Of a DNA stretch of 64,000 nt, positions 11,764 through 22,504 are shown piece after piece; the first letter of the stretch is position 1, and each line of letters begins with the position of its first letter. The translations under genes were made by a program, and so were the position numbers. Under the pieces are notes generated by a model, which was not told where the DNA came from, did no database searches, and worked only from the letters and a program-made list of their open reading frames with translations. Location of the stretch: NCBI GenBank assembly GCA_047967505.1, contig CM106540.1; one strand, given 5' to 3'. The DNA comes from Dipteris shenzhenensis (Eukaryota; Polypodiophyta; Polypodiopsida; Gleicheniales).

Positions 11764-13713
11764 CCAGCGCACAGGTTCTAGCACCACTATTCGTATGCAG
11801 ATAGAGATGCTGAGAGCTGAGATGAGGGCACTGCAGGATGCTAGGGCACCCCCTCACTTGGTTGCGAGCCTGGATTCAGTTATTGAGGCTCTGAGTCGAT
11901 TGGAGACAGTTGAGGATGTTGTGGATAGCTTTCAGGCACAGGCCGAGGCGGAGATCACTGGTGGTGGCTTGGATTGGAGAGCGATTCGACAGTTGTTTGA
12001 GCGGGAGTCACATCACAGGGAGGCCTTGGACGACATGTTTTGGGATGGTCACACCGAGGGCCAGCGACCACGATCAGGGCTCCCCTTGCATATTTTACGG
12101 TGTAGGCACCCCATCATAGCAGCACACATTTATCCGAGATATCTTGCTGCGAATGGTGGTCGGTTGCCTCACAACCGCCAGATAGCGAGGTCGTTTGCCA
12201 TGCAGCTTTATGCTGAGTTTGTCCTTGGTCATCGGGTGGACTACCTCAGTACCCGTCCAGGATCAGGAGCGGGACGTGGTAGGATGGGGCGCCAGGAGCG
12301 ACAGATTGTAGGTGTTCGGCGTCGATGCGAGGGACCAGAGTTGCACACCATCCCTGCACCGGCATTGCGAGCAGTGGGAGGACAGATTAGGGGGGATGTT
12401 CATTCAGTGGCATCATCCTTGCAGCACATGGTCTCGGCCCTATCGAGATCTATTGCGATTCCACCTCCCCCACCTCGATCATCGATGGAGCGTCCCACAT
12501 CTACACCACCTCCCACATCTACGGCGCCTCAGCACGAGTTGGAGGCTCGAGACAGACAGATTGCAGAGTTGGAGGATGTGTTGGCCGAGTCTAGGGACGA
12601 GGTTAGTTATTTTGATTATGTTAGTTTATTTTTTTGTAGCGTGTTTTGAACTGAAGTTTTTTGGTTAATTCTCACCATGTACGCGACATGTTTGCATTGC
12701 AGGCACATCTATTGCGTCAGGAGATGGAGTCTCGCGTACGACTCTTGTAGACAGATTTGGAGGAGCAGAGGATTCGGACACGCATAGCATACCATCGCGC
12801 AGAGCACTATATCTTGCAGTTGAGGCATATCAGTTGTGATCCGTCGCGCCATAGGATCGACCCCAGTGTGGCCCTATACCCTGCTCCTCCTGTAGATGTG
12901 CCGACTAGGACACCGATAGACGCAGCAGTCGTAGCGAGGCTTCCTACCTCCACTTGTGTCCTCTGCCACGAGGACTTTGACACCGTAGGGTGGTTTGGAC
13001 TAGGGTGCGGCCACATCGCACATCTCCACTGCATGACCCGCCACATGGTGGCACGTTCAGTGTGCCCGGTATGCTTTGCCGACATTGATGTGGCGACATA
13101 CAGAGGACTGGGCATGGATGATCTATATCCTGGTCATCGTCAGGCTGTTGATCCATTCGCCCGTGTAGTCCTGACAGAGCACTACAGGGAGGAGGCACAG
13201 AGAGCATTGCTGATGCAGGAGGGTGCGGATACATCAGTGGTTGCATCATGCGTTACACGCCGCTTTTCGTACGGTGACTTCATGCCAGGTGACAAGGCAC
13301 GAGCGGAGGAGGCACGCCGGATTGAGCGAGAGGCAGAGCTGCAGACATCATTGTAGCAGTGGGTGGAGCAGCAGCTAGGGCGGGGCCGAGACCAGCGTAT
13401 TTCACATGTAGAGACGATTACTCGCGCTGGATTTGAGGCACGAGTATTCGCAGATGCACGGCTATGGGAGCTGAGACGCGCGTACATAGAGGAGGCGAGG
13501 GATGCAGAGATGGCAGCAGTGGCGCGTGCAGCATGCCCTCCTCCTCATCAGGATGAGGCTGGCCCATCTCATGCAGGTGATGAGGCTGGCCCATCTGAGC
13601 CGGCATTGCCCGAGGGCACACAGTGGACGGTTGGGCAGCGAGTCATACAGGAGCCACGTCAGCGTTCCACTAGAGGATCATATGTAGAGTTATCAGATTC
13701 AGATTCAGATTGA
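11764..13713 (+). pseudogene. Coiled-coil RING-H2 finger gene, copy 1 (two in-frame TAG codons)
   Basis: Two exons are clear. The first is 11764-12601; a 101-bp intron 12602-12702 has GT/AG ends and keeps phase 0; the second is 12703-13713. The product has an N-terminal helical region, a conserved-looking middle (LDWRAIRQLFERE, HPIIAAHIYPRYLA), a proline-rich linker, a coiled coil spanning the intron, and a RING-H2 finger at 12955-13074. The finger is C-x2-C-x13-C-x-H-x2-H-x2-C-x10-C-x2-C, so all eight zinc ligands are present. An acidic tail ends in SDSDSD. RING-H2 proteins are typically E3 ubiquitin ligases. Two TAG codons interrupt the second exon. The one at 12748-12750 is private to this copy. 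The one at 13354-13356 is shared with the diverged copy at 40660-41954, yet the frame stays open for another 119 codons. It is clearly richer in G+C than its AT-rich surroundings. It is part of a repeated unit rather than a unique host gene. Confidence 0.7.
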
Positions 13714-15245
13714 TTGTTTAGGCTTCACACGTTTCTTGTATAGGGATGCACTTTTGCAGCATGATGATGATGATGTACAGATTCATTTTGGTACTTTCAT
13801 GATATTGTTCCCACTTTTATGATGTATGAGCATTTTCGTACTTTCATGATGTTCTTCACACTTTGTTTATCTCAGTTTATCTCAGTTTATAGTTTGTTTA
13901 ATACATAAGGTATTTAAAAAAGAATGCCATGTGAAGTAATTGTAAACATTAAACATTAATTGCAAACATTAAACATTAAACATATCAAAATTCATCTTAT
14001 TTTGGATGAAAATTTTATTTTGCGGATAAAAGTTTTTCATTTTTTAAACAAAAATTTTATTCTATTCATGTTTGTCAATAAAGTGTGTTTCAAAATCCAA
14101 ATTTTCATCAATTTTTCAAAAAGACAACTATTGTCATATTCATGCTTCCAAATCTAGCCTTCCGATCTTAATATCAAAATATGTTGAAATTCAACCATTT
14201 GATAAACTAATTTGTATAAAAAGAAAATTACTTTTTTTAGACAATGCCATAGCCCAATGTAAAATTGTTTCATCAAATGAAATTAGATATTAAAGTAACA
14301 TCAATTTTACCAACTTTCAATTTGATATGGGCACTTGCATAGAAAACGATTGGTATTTCAAAGAAAAAGCTCTAGCAACTCTCTTAGTTGAATGAAGCAG
14401 TTTCTTCTCCTTTGCAATTTGTCATGTTTTTTAAATTAAAGGAGAGAATACTTTTTGCAAATGGTAATACTAGACATTTTTAGGTTCTGCAATAAAATAT
14501 AAGTAATATTTTATGCATTCTTTTTTCACAATTCTAGTTTTTTAATATTATTGACATGAAGCGTATATTTTGTCCCTACAATTTTTAAAAAATATAAATT
14601 TTTAGGGGATTTTTTTCAAAAATGGAGTTAGACTTGTCCTCTGCATGATTTTGCTGTTATTTATTATGACTCAGTGTTTAATTTGTCTGTTATTGTTAAC
14701 AATACTTGTGCTAATTGGTGATCAAAGAAAACAAGTCCTGTAGATTTGTCATATTCGAACCACAATCACATGTGCCTTCCAAATCACAATCGCATATGCC
14801 TTCCAAGTTTCTAAGGACTATTTCAATTTCCTTAATATGACATTTGCCAATGCACCAATCTAATTATTATGCATGTATAAAAGATAATGAACATAAAGAA
14901 GAGAAATCAACACAATTGGCAATTAATGCATGTATACGGGAATACAAGGAAGGTGTAGCATGCTAGCCCACCATTTTATTTCACTATTTTCTTTTGCATT
15001 TAGTGGTTTATGTACAAGAGAAAGGATTGGCGGTTGGTATAAGGAAAAGTGTTGGTATTTGGTTTATGTAAAAAGAAAGGGTTGTTGCACAGGCTATGCA
15101 CCAAAAAAATATACACATATTAACAATCCCACTTCTCCCTTTTAAACTCCACTCATGTATGGGAGTACAAGGAAGGTGTGACATGTTAGGCCACAATTTA
15201 ATTTTACTATTTTCTTTTGACTTTGGTGGTACGCTAACGTGTAGT
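13714..15245. other. 3' flank of the RING gene and spacer before the satellite
   Basis: The first 260 bases are homologous to the 3' flank of copy 2 (40660-40960), including TTTATCTCAGTTTATAGTTTG-type words, so they are the 3' UTR of the unit. From about 13980 to 14920 nothing is recognised. Between 14924 and 15235 one 75-bp phrase (GGGAATACAAGGAAGGTGT and following) occurs twice, about 230 bp apart. Confidence 0.5.
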
Positions 15246-16381
15246 CGTGCTAGTAGGGATTGCTTCTACGTCGCGCAAACCAAATCAGTTGGAGACCAAA
15301 TCTTGCGTCGATGTACGTCTAGGGTAGCCTAAGAGGCGTGTGAAGTTTCGTCCCCAACAGGGTTTAGGATTTAGGGTCCAGGGTTTAGGGTTTAGGGTTT
15401 GGGGTTTAGCCGTGCTAGTAGGGATTGCTTCTACGTGGTGCAAACCAAATCAGTTGGAGGCCAAATCTTGCGTGGATGTACGTCTAGGGTAGCCTAAGAG
15501 GCGTGTGAAGTTTCGTCCCCAACAGGGTTTAGGATTTAGGGTCCAGGGTTTAGGGTTTAGGGTTTAGCCGTGCTAGTAGGGATTGCTTCTACGTGGCGCA
15601 AACTAAATCAGTTGGAGACCAAATCTTGCGTGGATGTACGTCTAGGGTAGCCTAAGAGGCGTGTGAAGTTTCGTCCCCAACAGGGTTTAGGATTTAGGGT
15701 CCAAGGTTTAGGGTTTAGGGTTTAGGGTTTAGCCGTGCTAGTAGGGATTGCTTCTACATGGCGCAAACAAAATCAGTTGGAGACCAAATCTTGCGTGGAT
15801 GTACATCTAGGGTAGCCTAAGAGGCGTGTGAAGTTTCGTCCCCAACAGGGTTTAGGATTTAGGGTCCAGGGTTTAGGGTTTAGGGTTTAGGGTTTAGCCG
15901 TGCTAGTAGGGATTGCTTCTACGTGGCGCAAACTAAATCAGTTGGAGACCAAATCTTGCGTGGATGTACGTCTAGGGTAGCCTAAGAGGCGTGTGAAGTT
16001 TCGTCCCCAACAGGGTACGGGATTTAGGGTCCAGGGTTTAGGGTTTAGGGTTTAGGGTTTAGCCGTGCTAGTAGGGATTGCTTCTACGTGGCACAAACCA
16101 AATCAGTTGGAGACCAAATCTTGCGTCGATGTACGTCTAGCCTAAGAGGCGTGTGAAGTTTCGTCCCCAACAGGGTTTAGGATTTAGGGTCCAGGGTTTA
16201 GGGTTTAGGGTTTAGGGTTTAGCCGTGCTAGTAGGGATTGCTTCTACATGGCGCAAACAAAATCAGTTGGAGACCAAATCTTGCGTGGATGTACGTCTAG
16301 GGTAGCCTAAGAGGCGTGTGAAGTTTCATGCCCAACAGGGTTTAGGATTTAGGGTCCAGGGTTTAGGGTTTAGGGTTTAGT
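15246..16381 (+). repeat. Hybrid satellite, type A: 158-165-bp monomers with TTTAGGG telomere units
   Basis: Seven monomers start at 15246, 15411, 15569, 15734, 15899, 16064 and 16224. Each opens with CGTGCTAGTAGGGATTGC, passes through AAATCAGTTGGAGACCAAA and GCCTAAGAGGCGTGTGAAG to CCCCAACAGG, and then runs into GTTTAGGATTTAGGGTCC plus two to four TTTAGGG units. The first half is the same as the type B satellite that follows. The second half of the type B monomer is replaced by the telomere-type array. High identity between monomers indicates recent homogenisation. Confidence 0.9.
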
Positions 16382-17320
16382 CGTGCTAGTAGAAATTGTA
16401 AAAATGTATGCATTTGTCCTTCCACGTGGCGCATACCAAATCAGTTGGAGACCAAATCTTGCGTGGATGTACATCTAGGGTAGATTAAGAGGCGTGTGAA
16501 GTTTCGTCCCCAACAGATAAGTCCACGTGTGTATTTCATTAGTACGTGCGCCATTTTTCATACGTAGTCACGAGTGCTAGTAGGGATTGTAAAAATGTAC
16601 GCAACTGTCCTTCCATGTGGCGCATACCAAATCAGTTGGGCACCAAATCTTGCGTGGATGTACGCCTACGGTAGCCTAAGAGTCGTGCGAAGTTTCATTT
16701 CCAACAGATAAGTCCACACGCGCATTTCCTCAGTACATGCGCCATAGCTCATACGTAGTCGTGCTAGTAGGGATTGCAAAAATGTACGCATTGTACCTTC
16801 CACGTGGCGCATACCAAATCAGTTGGGCACCAAATCTTGCGTGGATGTACGTCTACGGTAACCTAAGAGCCGTGCAAAGTTTAATCTCCAACAGATAAGT
16901 CCACATGCATATTTGGTTAGTACGTGCGCCATTTCTCACACGTAGTCGTGCTAGTAGGGATTGTAAAAATGTACGCATTATACCTTCCACGTGGCGCATA
17001 CCAAATAAGTTGGAGAAAAAATCTTGCGTGGATGTATGTCTAGGGTGGCCTAAGAGTTGTGCGAAGTTTCATTCCCAACAGATAAGTCCACACGCGCATT
17101 TCATTAGTACATGCGCCATAGCTCATACGTAGTCACGAGTGCTAGTAGGGATTGTAAAAATGTACGCATTGTACCTTCCACGTGGCGCACACCAAATCAA
17201 TTCAGACCAAATCTCGCGTGGACTATTGGCTAGGGTGGCCTAAGAGTCGTGCGAAGTTTCATCCCCAACAAGCAAGTCCACACGCGTATTTCGTTAGTAC
17301 GTGCGCTATTTTCTTAGTCA
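16382..17320 (+). repeat. Satellite type B: about 187-191-bp monomers
   Basis: Five monomers start near 16382, 16574, 16760, 16947 and 17139. They share the type A first half but end with CAGATAAGTCCACACGC-like sequence, a GTACGTGCGCCAT word and a CATACGTAGTC word instead of telomere repeats. The same satellite, inverted, forms the array at 38856-40378. Confidence 0.9.
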
Positions 17321-17638
17321 CATTTTAAAATGTCCTAATGCACAAAACAAATTACAACATTACTACTAATAAACAATTTTTTGTATTACAAACACAACAA
17401 ATCCCATTGAGAAGACATCGGACATCATGTTAAAAATAGAATCTAATACAATGATGTGTATGAACGTGTATACAGCCATCATAGTGAAATACAAAATATG
17501 AGTCCATGAAAATTACAATGGTACGGTCACACAGTGAGCCTATACATATCGAATACAAAAAAGTGTAATCAACTAGTGATACCCAATAAAAATCAATCTG
17601 ATCAACTGATGATCCCAAAAAATAAGATATGTAATGTG

Positions 17639-19648
17639 CTACTCCTCAGGATCAGCTCTCATGCCAATAGTTGCAAGTATGCTCTCGTGATCCGCCACTG
17701 CAAGGCGCCATCGTGGAGTGGACGTTGCCTTGCGAGTGCGAACACGACTCAAAGTAATCTTGATCCCAACAACAAGATGAGAATACATGTATGCCTCCCG
17801 ATCCGCCATGTACTCCTGGAACTCAATATAGCGACCACGCCTCTGTATCTGCTGAAAATAGTGGCCACCGACGATCATGCTATGAGCATTGAAGTGCATC
17901 CCATGCCCATCCACTGTATCCTCATTCAGCACACTCTTCAGCATAGAGCATCGCAACAAGTAATAATCCACACCCTCCTCATTGCCCTCCGAAGCAATAA
18001 CCGCGAAGATATCACCAATACGCAAAATATCTGTAAGCTGGTCATAATCTCTAGAGGAACTGAATCCCGCATCCTGATCATCATGTATCTCCTCCCAAGG
18101 CTGGAAGGGAGAAAGCACTCGCCGTACCCATGGATCGGCCCATGGTATCATGGAGCACCCTCCCCAATCATCATCAATGCATGCAGAGCAAAAACATGCA
18201 AACCGTCGAGAAAAGATCGCAGGGTGAGACTCACCTACACTCCTGATGGAATGGAAATCAAGAGTGCCAGGCACAAAACGATAATCAAAAGGCCTCGACC
18301 GATCAAGACTCCCAATGTCCACGCACCAAAAATACCGGCTCACCACCCTATCGTCACGCGACTGAAACGAGGACGTAGCACTAGTGGATAAGTGCTAGCT
18401 GCACCACCGCACCACATCATGTGCATCCTTGAAGCGATCGGCACTGTGACGCAACTGGTATCGACGCAAAGCACGCTTCACGCAAGCACCTGCACCATCG
18501 TGCTCTCCCTTACCGTGCCCTGTCTCGAAGTAGCTCCATGTGATCGGAATGCCTGTCTCACGGTGCCATCTGCAGAACCAATAAAACTGTCTAGCGGATT
18601 TGAACTGACCGCCGCAACCGTCTGACCAAATCCAGCACCGCTGCCATGTGACACCATGATCCCTCAAGAAACTATCATGCAAAGTGAAGCAATGCTGCAC
18701 AAAATGGGCATCATGCGATCGATCATCACTAATGTAGAAGTGATACTCTCGCACAATGATGCGTGAGTCCATGGTGCTATCAATGCCATCCACATGAGCC
18801 TGTGCATGACGATAGCTAATGTGCACAAATATAGCAACCTACAATATGGCATTGAAAAAAAAATATGACTATTGAAATAATTCAATATAATGAGGCGGGG
18901 AAAAAATCAATACTCAATCACACGTCACCTGTTCGAAGAAATAATACTCCGATTGGATCTCATGCTGTGGTGCAAAGGTGTAATTCTCCGCAAAGTCCAC
19001 CACTAAGACAACCACCCCTATAGGAAATGTCCTCAAACATGCACGAAACTGACGATCCTCCCATTTCGCAGTGTGCGAGTGGCGTATGTAGCGGTACAGC
19101 TTCCCTCGAAAACAGTCAATGAATACAACACGTGGTGTCTCCTTCCCCACAAGCTGCAACCTCCTCGACTGTGCACCACCATCTAATGTCAAGGTACAGT
19201 ACTCATACTGCTGCCAACAAACCATCTGCACATCACAAGTATCTAGTGCAACTCGTGGCACTCTGGCAAAGTCACCACACAAAGTACACGTGCCTTCCAC
19301 ACAATCAAGGGAGTGGAATAAAGCATCACCATCTCGTGTACACAATATGGAATGAATGAAGTCGCGAGGGCTAGTAGGAACCACTCCCCTATGACCATCA
19401 AGGGAACGGAATACGTCATACATCAATCCAAAATCCACATGGTAGCGACAACAGCATGTGTCACGCTCCTGAGAGCATCGCACAAACCATGGCCTGCATC
19501 GCTCAAATGACCTCTGCCCAATCTTGAACTCCGGGTGCGCCTCTACAAACTGAGTGTACAACTTAGTCTGGGTACACTCCAAAAAACATGCACCATGCTC
19601 AATGTACACACCGCGTGACACCCTCTTCTGCAATGCCTTCTTGAACAC
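17639..19648 (-). pseudogene. DDE-type transposase-like gene with one in-frame TAG
   Basis: Exon 1 is 19648-18929 and exon 2 is 18838-17639. The 90-bp intron (18839-18928) has GT/AG ends and joins in phase 0. The product has a Cys/His-rich N-terminal part (CCCRYH at residues 65-70, CVEGTCTLC near 116-124). Three signature blocks follow: VVDFAENYTF (Asp218), WSDGCGGQFKS (Asp about 313) and HGKGEHDGAG (Glu/Asp about 352-354). This D...D...D/E spacing, with the DFAENY, SDG-QFK and HGKG-DG words, is that of a widespread but unnamed family of RNase H-fold, transposase-like proteins that I recognise mainly from animals and algae. I do not know an official name. A single TAG at 18395-18397 interrupts exon 2 and the frame then continues about 250 codons. 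The true start is not seen. The present start is an in-frame GTG, and an acceptor-like AG lies just upstream, so a 5' exon is probable. It converges on the RING gene across the satellite. Confidence 0.65.
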
Positions 19649-21236
19649 CGGGGATGCTCTGCAATGCTCCTAGCAATGGATGATGATTTGTGTGATGGGA
19701 CTCACAGTCTAGTTGTCGAGGTATTAATTTATCAGCAAGGACATCCTGATCTAATGTTGGAATTGGAAGAGGAGTGGACCATGTGATTTATCAGGGAAGA
19801 ATTATAGTTGGCAACAACAAGCCCTCCCCAAGACTATTATTTTAGACTTGATAATCGCAAAGTTAGATATATTAATAAGACAAGTATCCTTTATAAGAAT
19901 TGTTGCCCCCCCCCATACTCTACAGATAGTAGAGAGGGGATGAGCATTTTTCGAGCAAAATCTTCCGAGCGTCCGAGCAAAGGAAAAAAAAAGCTTTCAA
20001 CTATGCAAAAATATGGCAAAAATGGATCAGAAGAAAACATAGTTTCACTTAGAAATATGCAAAGTATTATATCAATGCCTAATTTATACACAAATCTTTA
20101 CATGAATCTTTAGGAATGGTGAGAACATAATGGGATAGCTTTTGAAGAAATCCACATGTAGAGTAGACTTCTCTATGAAAATTCCCTTATGATCCTTCTT
20201 AGAGCTTTTACTTAATAGGGAGTGACATTGAAAAACCTCTCTCAACCTATCTTCATGAAAGGGTTTCTTCAAAGAAAACTCATTGAAGAAAGCCATCCAG
20301 GTGGTTTCGCTAGCGAAACTCCTTTGAGGTAGGTCTTCCAAGGTAGTTTCGCTGGCGAAACTATCTTGGACAACATTTTTAAAAGTGACATAACTTTCAC
20401 ATCCAATGTCCAAATATAGTCATTCAACCACTCAAATTGATCGGAACACCCCATTTGAGCACATCTATGGAGTTATATTTTGAAAAATATTGCATATATA
20501 GTATTAAATATTACATGTATTTTATGAGAGTGATATATAAGCCCAAGTTAATACTTATTTATAGTAATTTAAGCTTCTTTAGAAACATGTCCATAAATAT
20601 CTTGTTATTTATGCTATAAAAACACTAGAAAGATATTGCCATATGATATAAATGTGTTAATAAGTAATTATATATGTATAGTATTATTATATTGAGAGTG
20701 ATTATGAGGGATGTTTCTTAAAGGAATTATTTTTCAACACTTTTTTAAGGTAATAACAGGGGTACAAAGGGATATCTATAAATAAGAAAATTTATGTTGT
20801 GTAAAAATGAATGAGTGACTAGTCTATATATTTTTATGATAAAGGGATCCAGTTCTAGTGAAAATAAAAGTGTAAAAACCATGTTTCCTAAAGAAATACA
20901 ATTTTTAAAATCTTTTGAAAAACATGCTCGGATAAACCTGCTCATAGGTTTTTGCTCGTAAAATTGACGCATCCGTAGTAGAGACATGATGATAGGTATT
21001 TCATAATATCTAGTTTCTTGGATCCTTAGTGCTTCGACAATGCACTTGGCAATGAGGCATTATTACATTTATGGACATAAATCATAAATAATACAGTGTT
21101 ATTTCATTTATAGTTAAGATTTTATTTTATTAAGTCTGCACCTCTAAATTAATGGCTCTCTATGGTCTATGAATGATAAAGTGATAAATATTTGTAATTT
21201 TAAATTTGTGCTCATATTTGTATATATATATTGTGC
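19649..21236. other. Gene-free DNA
   Basis: No supported gene. This should contain the missing 5' exon and promoter of the transposase-like gene if they exist. A pair of unusual palindromes is listed separately. The remainder is AT-rich. Confidence 0.4.
20308..20361. repeat. Pair of GTTTCGCTAGCGAAAC palindromes
   Basis: GTTTCGCTAGCGAAAC, a perfect 16-bp palindrome, sits near 20308-20323. A near-perfect relative, AGTTTCGCTGGCGAAACT, follows about 36 bases later (near 20344-20361). Both are flanked by CTTCCA/GGTAG-type words, suggesting a duplicated short segment. Function unknown. Confidence 0.6.
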
Positions 21237-21280
21237 AAGAGAGAGAGTGTGTGAGAGAGATAGATATCAATTAGAGTGTG

Positions 21281-21339
<59 letters not shown>

Positions 21340-21415
21340 GAGCACAATAAGCGACATAAATAATCCACCTCGCCATGAGACAGAGTTAGATGTATGAATA
21401 GAGAGAGAGAGAGAG

Positions 21416-21480
<65 letters not shown>

Positions 21481-21624
21481 ATGAGATTTGAGAGACTGTG
21501 AGATTGAAAAAAAACCCAAATACAATTGAATCAAAGGGTGGAGCTGCTAACAAAAAACAAAATGTGTATATATAAAATCAATGTCCATGACATAGATAGC
21601 TAAGGGGAACTAGGCAACACGATG

Positions 21625-21669
<45 letters not shown>

Positions 21670-21824
21670 GGGACACAAAGGGAGGGAAAGAGATAGAGAG
21701 AGAGAGAGCGAGAGAGAGGGGGAGCAAGAGAGAGAGATAGATAGAGAGAGAGAGCAATAAGGGACACAAAGGGAGGGAAAGAAAGAAAGATATATTAACT
21801 TCCTCAGAAGACCTTGCAAGTCTA

Positions 21825-21876
<52 letters not shown>

Positions 21877-21953
21877 AAGGGCAATGAGAGAGAGATGAAG
21901 AGAGATAGAGGGAGAGAGGGAGAGAGATGAGAGAGAGATAGCTAAGGCCAATA

Positions 21954-22012
<59 letters not shown>
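21237..22012. repeat. (GA)n microsatellite tract with a (GT)n segment
   Basis: Long uninterrupted GA runs lie near 21283-21331, 21400-21477, 21629-21666, 21825-21872 and 21974-22012. A short GT run precedes the last. Between them lie two related phrases (AGGGACACAAAGGGAGGGAAAG near 21667 and 21762, shown here only as a landmark). Open frames across it are translations of the dinucleotide and not genes. Confidence 0.95.
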
Positions 22013-22016
<4 letters not shown>

Positions 22017-22504
22017 CTTCCAAAGTAAAATCAATAAATATAATTTTTTTGTAATTAAGAGCACTTTTAAGGGCAATGCCCATTTTATAAAGTACACTTC
22101 TAAGGTCATTTTCACATTTTTAGTTTCCCACTCTTGAGTAACCTTGCATTCCATAGCCTCCCCTTTTGTCTTCCCGAGCATCCTTCGGCACTCATGGCTT
22201 CCCCTAGAGAGGCTTTTGAGTAGTGGATTTCATCCACTGGTTCCCATGCCTCTACAGATTAGGTTTATCCTATCTTCTGCAAGGCTGATAATCCCTCTCT
22301 TTAGTTTTTTGATAGACTTATCCCTGGATAATCTGTCGTGATTGCTAACTCCCCTCACCAATGGGTTTCATTGGATATTTTGAGCTCTTTTGACCAGAGT
22401 GCTAACTTCAAGAAGACACTAGGTAGGGCCATGGACAATGTCCCTATCTCTCTCCATGAGATTATGCATCCTCTAGTAGACATGGTGATGACAGAAATGA
22501 GCAT

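Larger units (their letters stand above)
7175..17320 (+). repeat. Large repeated unit carrying the RING-H2 gene, copy 1
   Basis: The stretch is matched, in reverse orientation and the same internal order, by 44953 down to 38856. Matching parts are the terminal GGGAGGTAGCAAGC, the palindrome array, the TATA box, the short first exon with a splice donor, AT-rich DNA, the RING-H2 gene with its 3' flank, and the roughly 187-bp satellite. Similarity begins abruptly at 7175, with unrelated flanks outside it in the two copies. That suggests a true element terminus. I could not find a matching inverted end on the right or a target duplication, so the class of the unit (DNA transposon or segmental duplicate) is open. 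Confidence 0.7.

Noticed and set aside
15246-16381. True chromosome end
   Set aside because: TTTAGGG runs are only two to four units long, interrupted by satellite sequence and flanked on both sides by tens of kilobases of other DNA.
17534-18391. 285-codon plus-strand open frame
   Set aside because: It is the antisense shadow of exon 2 of the DDE-type gene, whose minus-strand frame carries the family signature and correct splicing.
19649-21000. Right terminus of the RING/DDE unit
   Set aside because: I looked for an inverted copy of GGGAGGTAGCAAGC or the following GTGTCCACTTCC and for a repeat of the left flank. Only weak partial matches (near 19770 and 20975) turned up, not enough to call an end.
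21169-22181. Open frames rich in Ser-Leu or Arg-Glu
   Set aside because: They are direct translations of GA/CT microsatellites.
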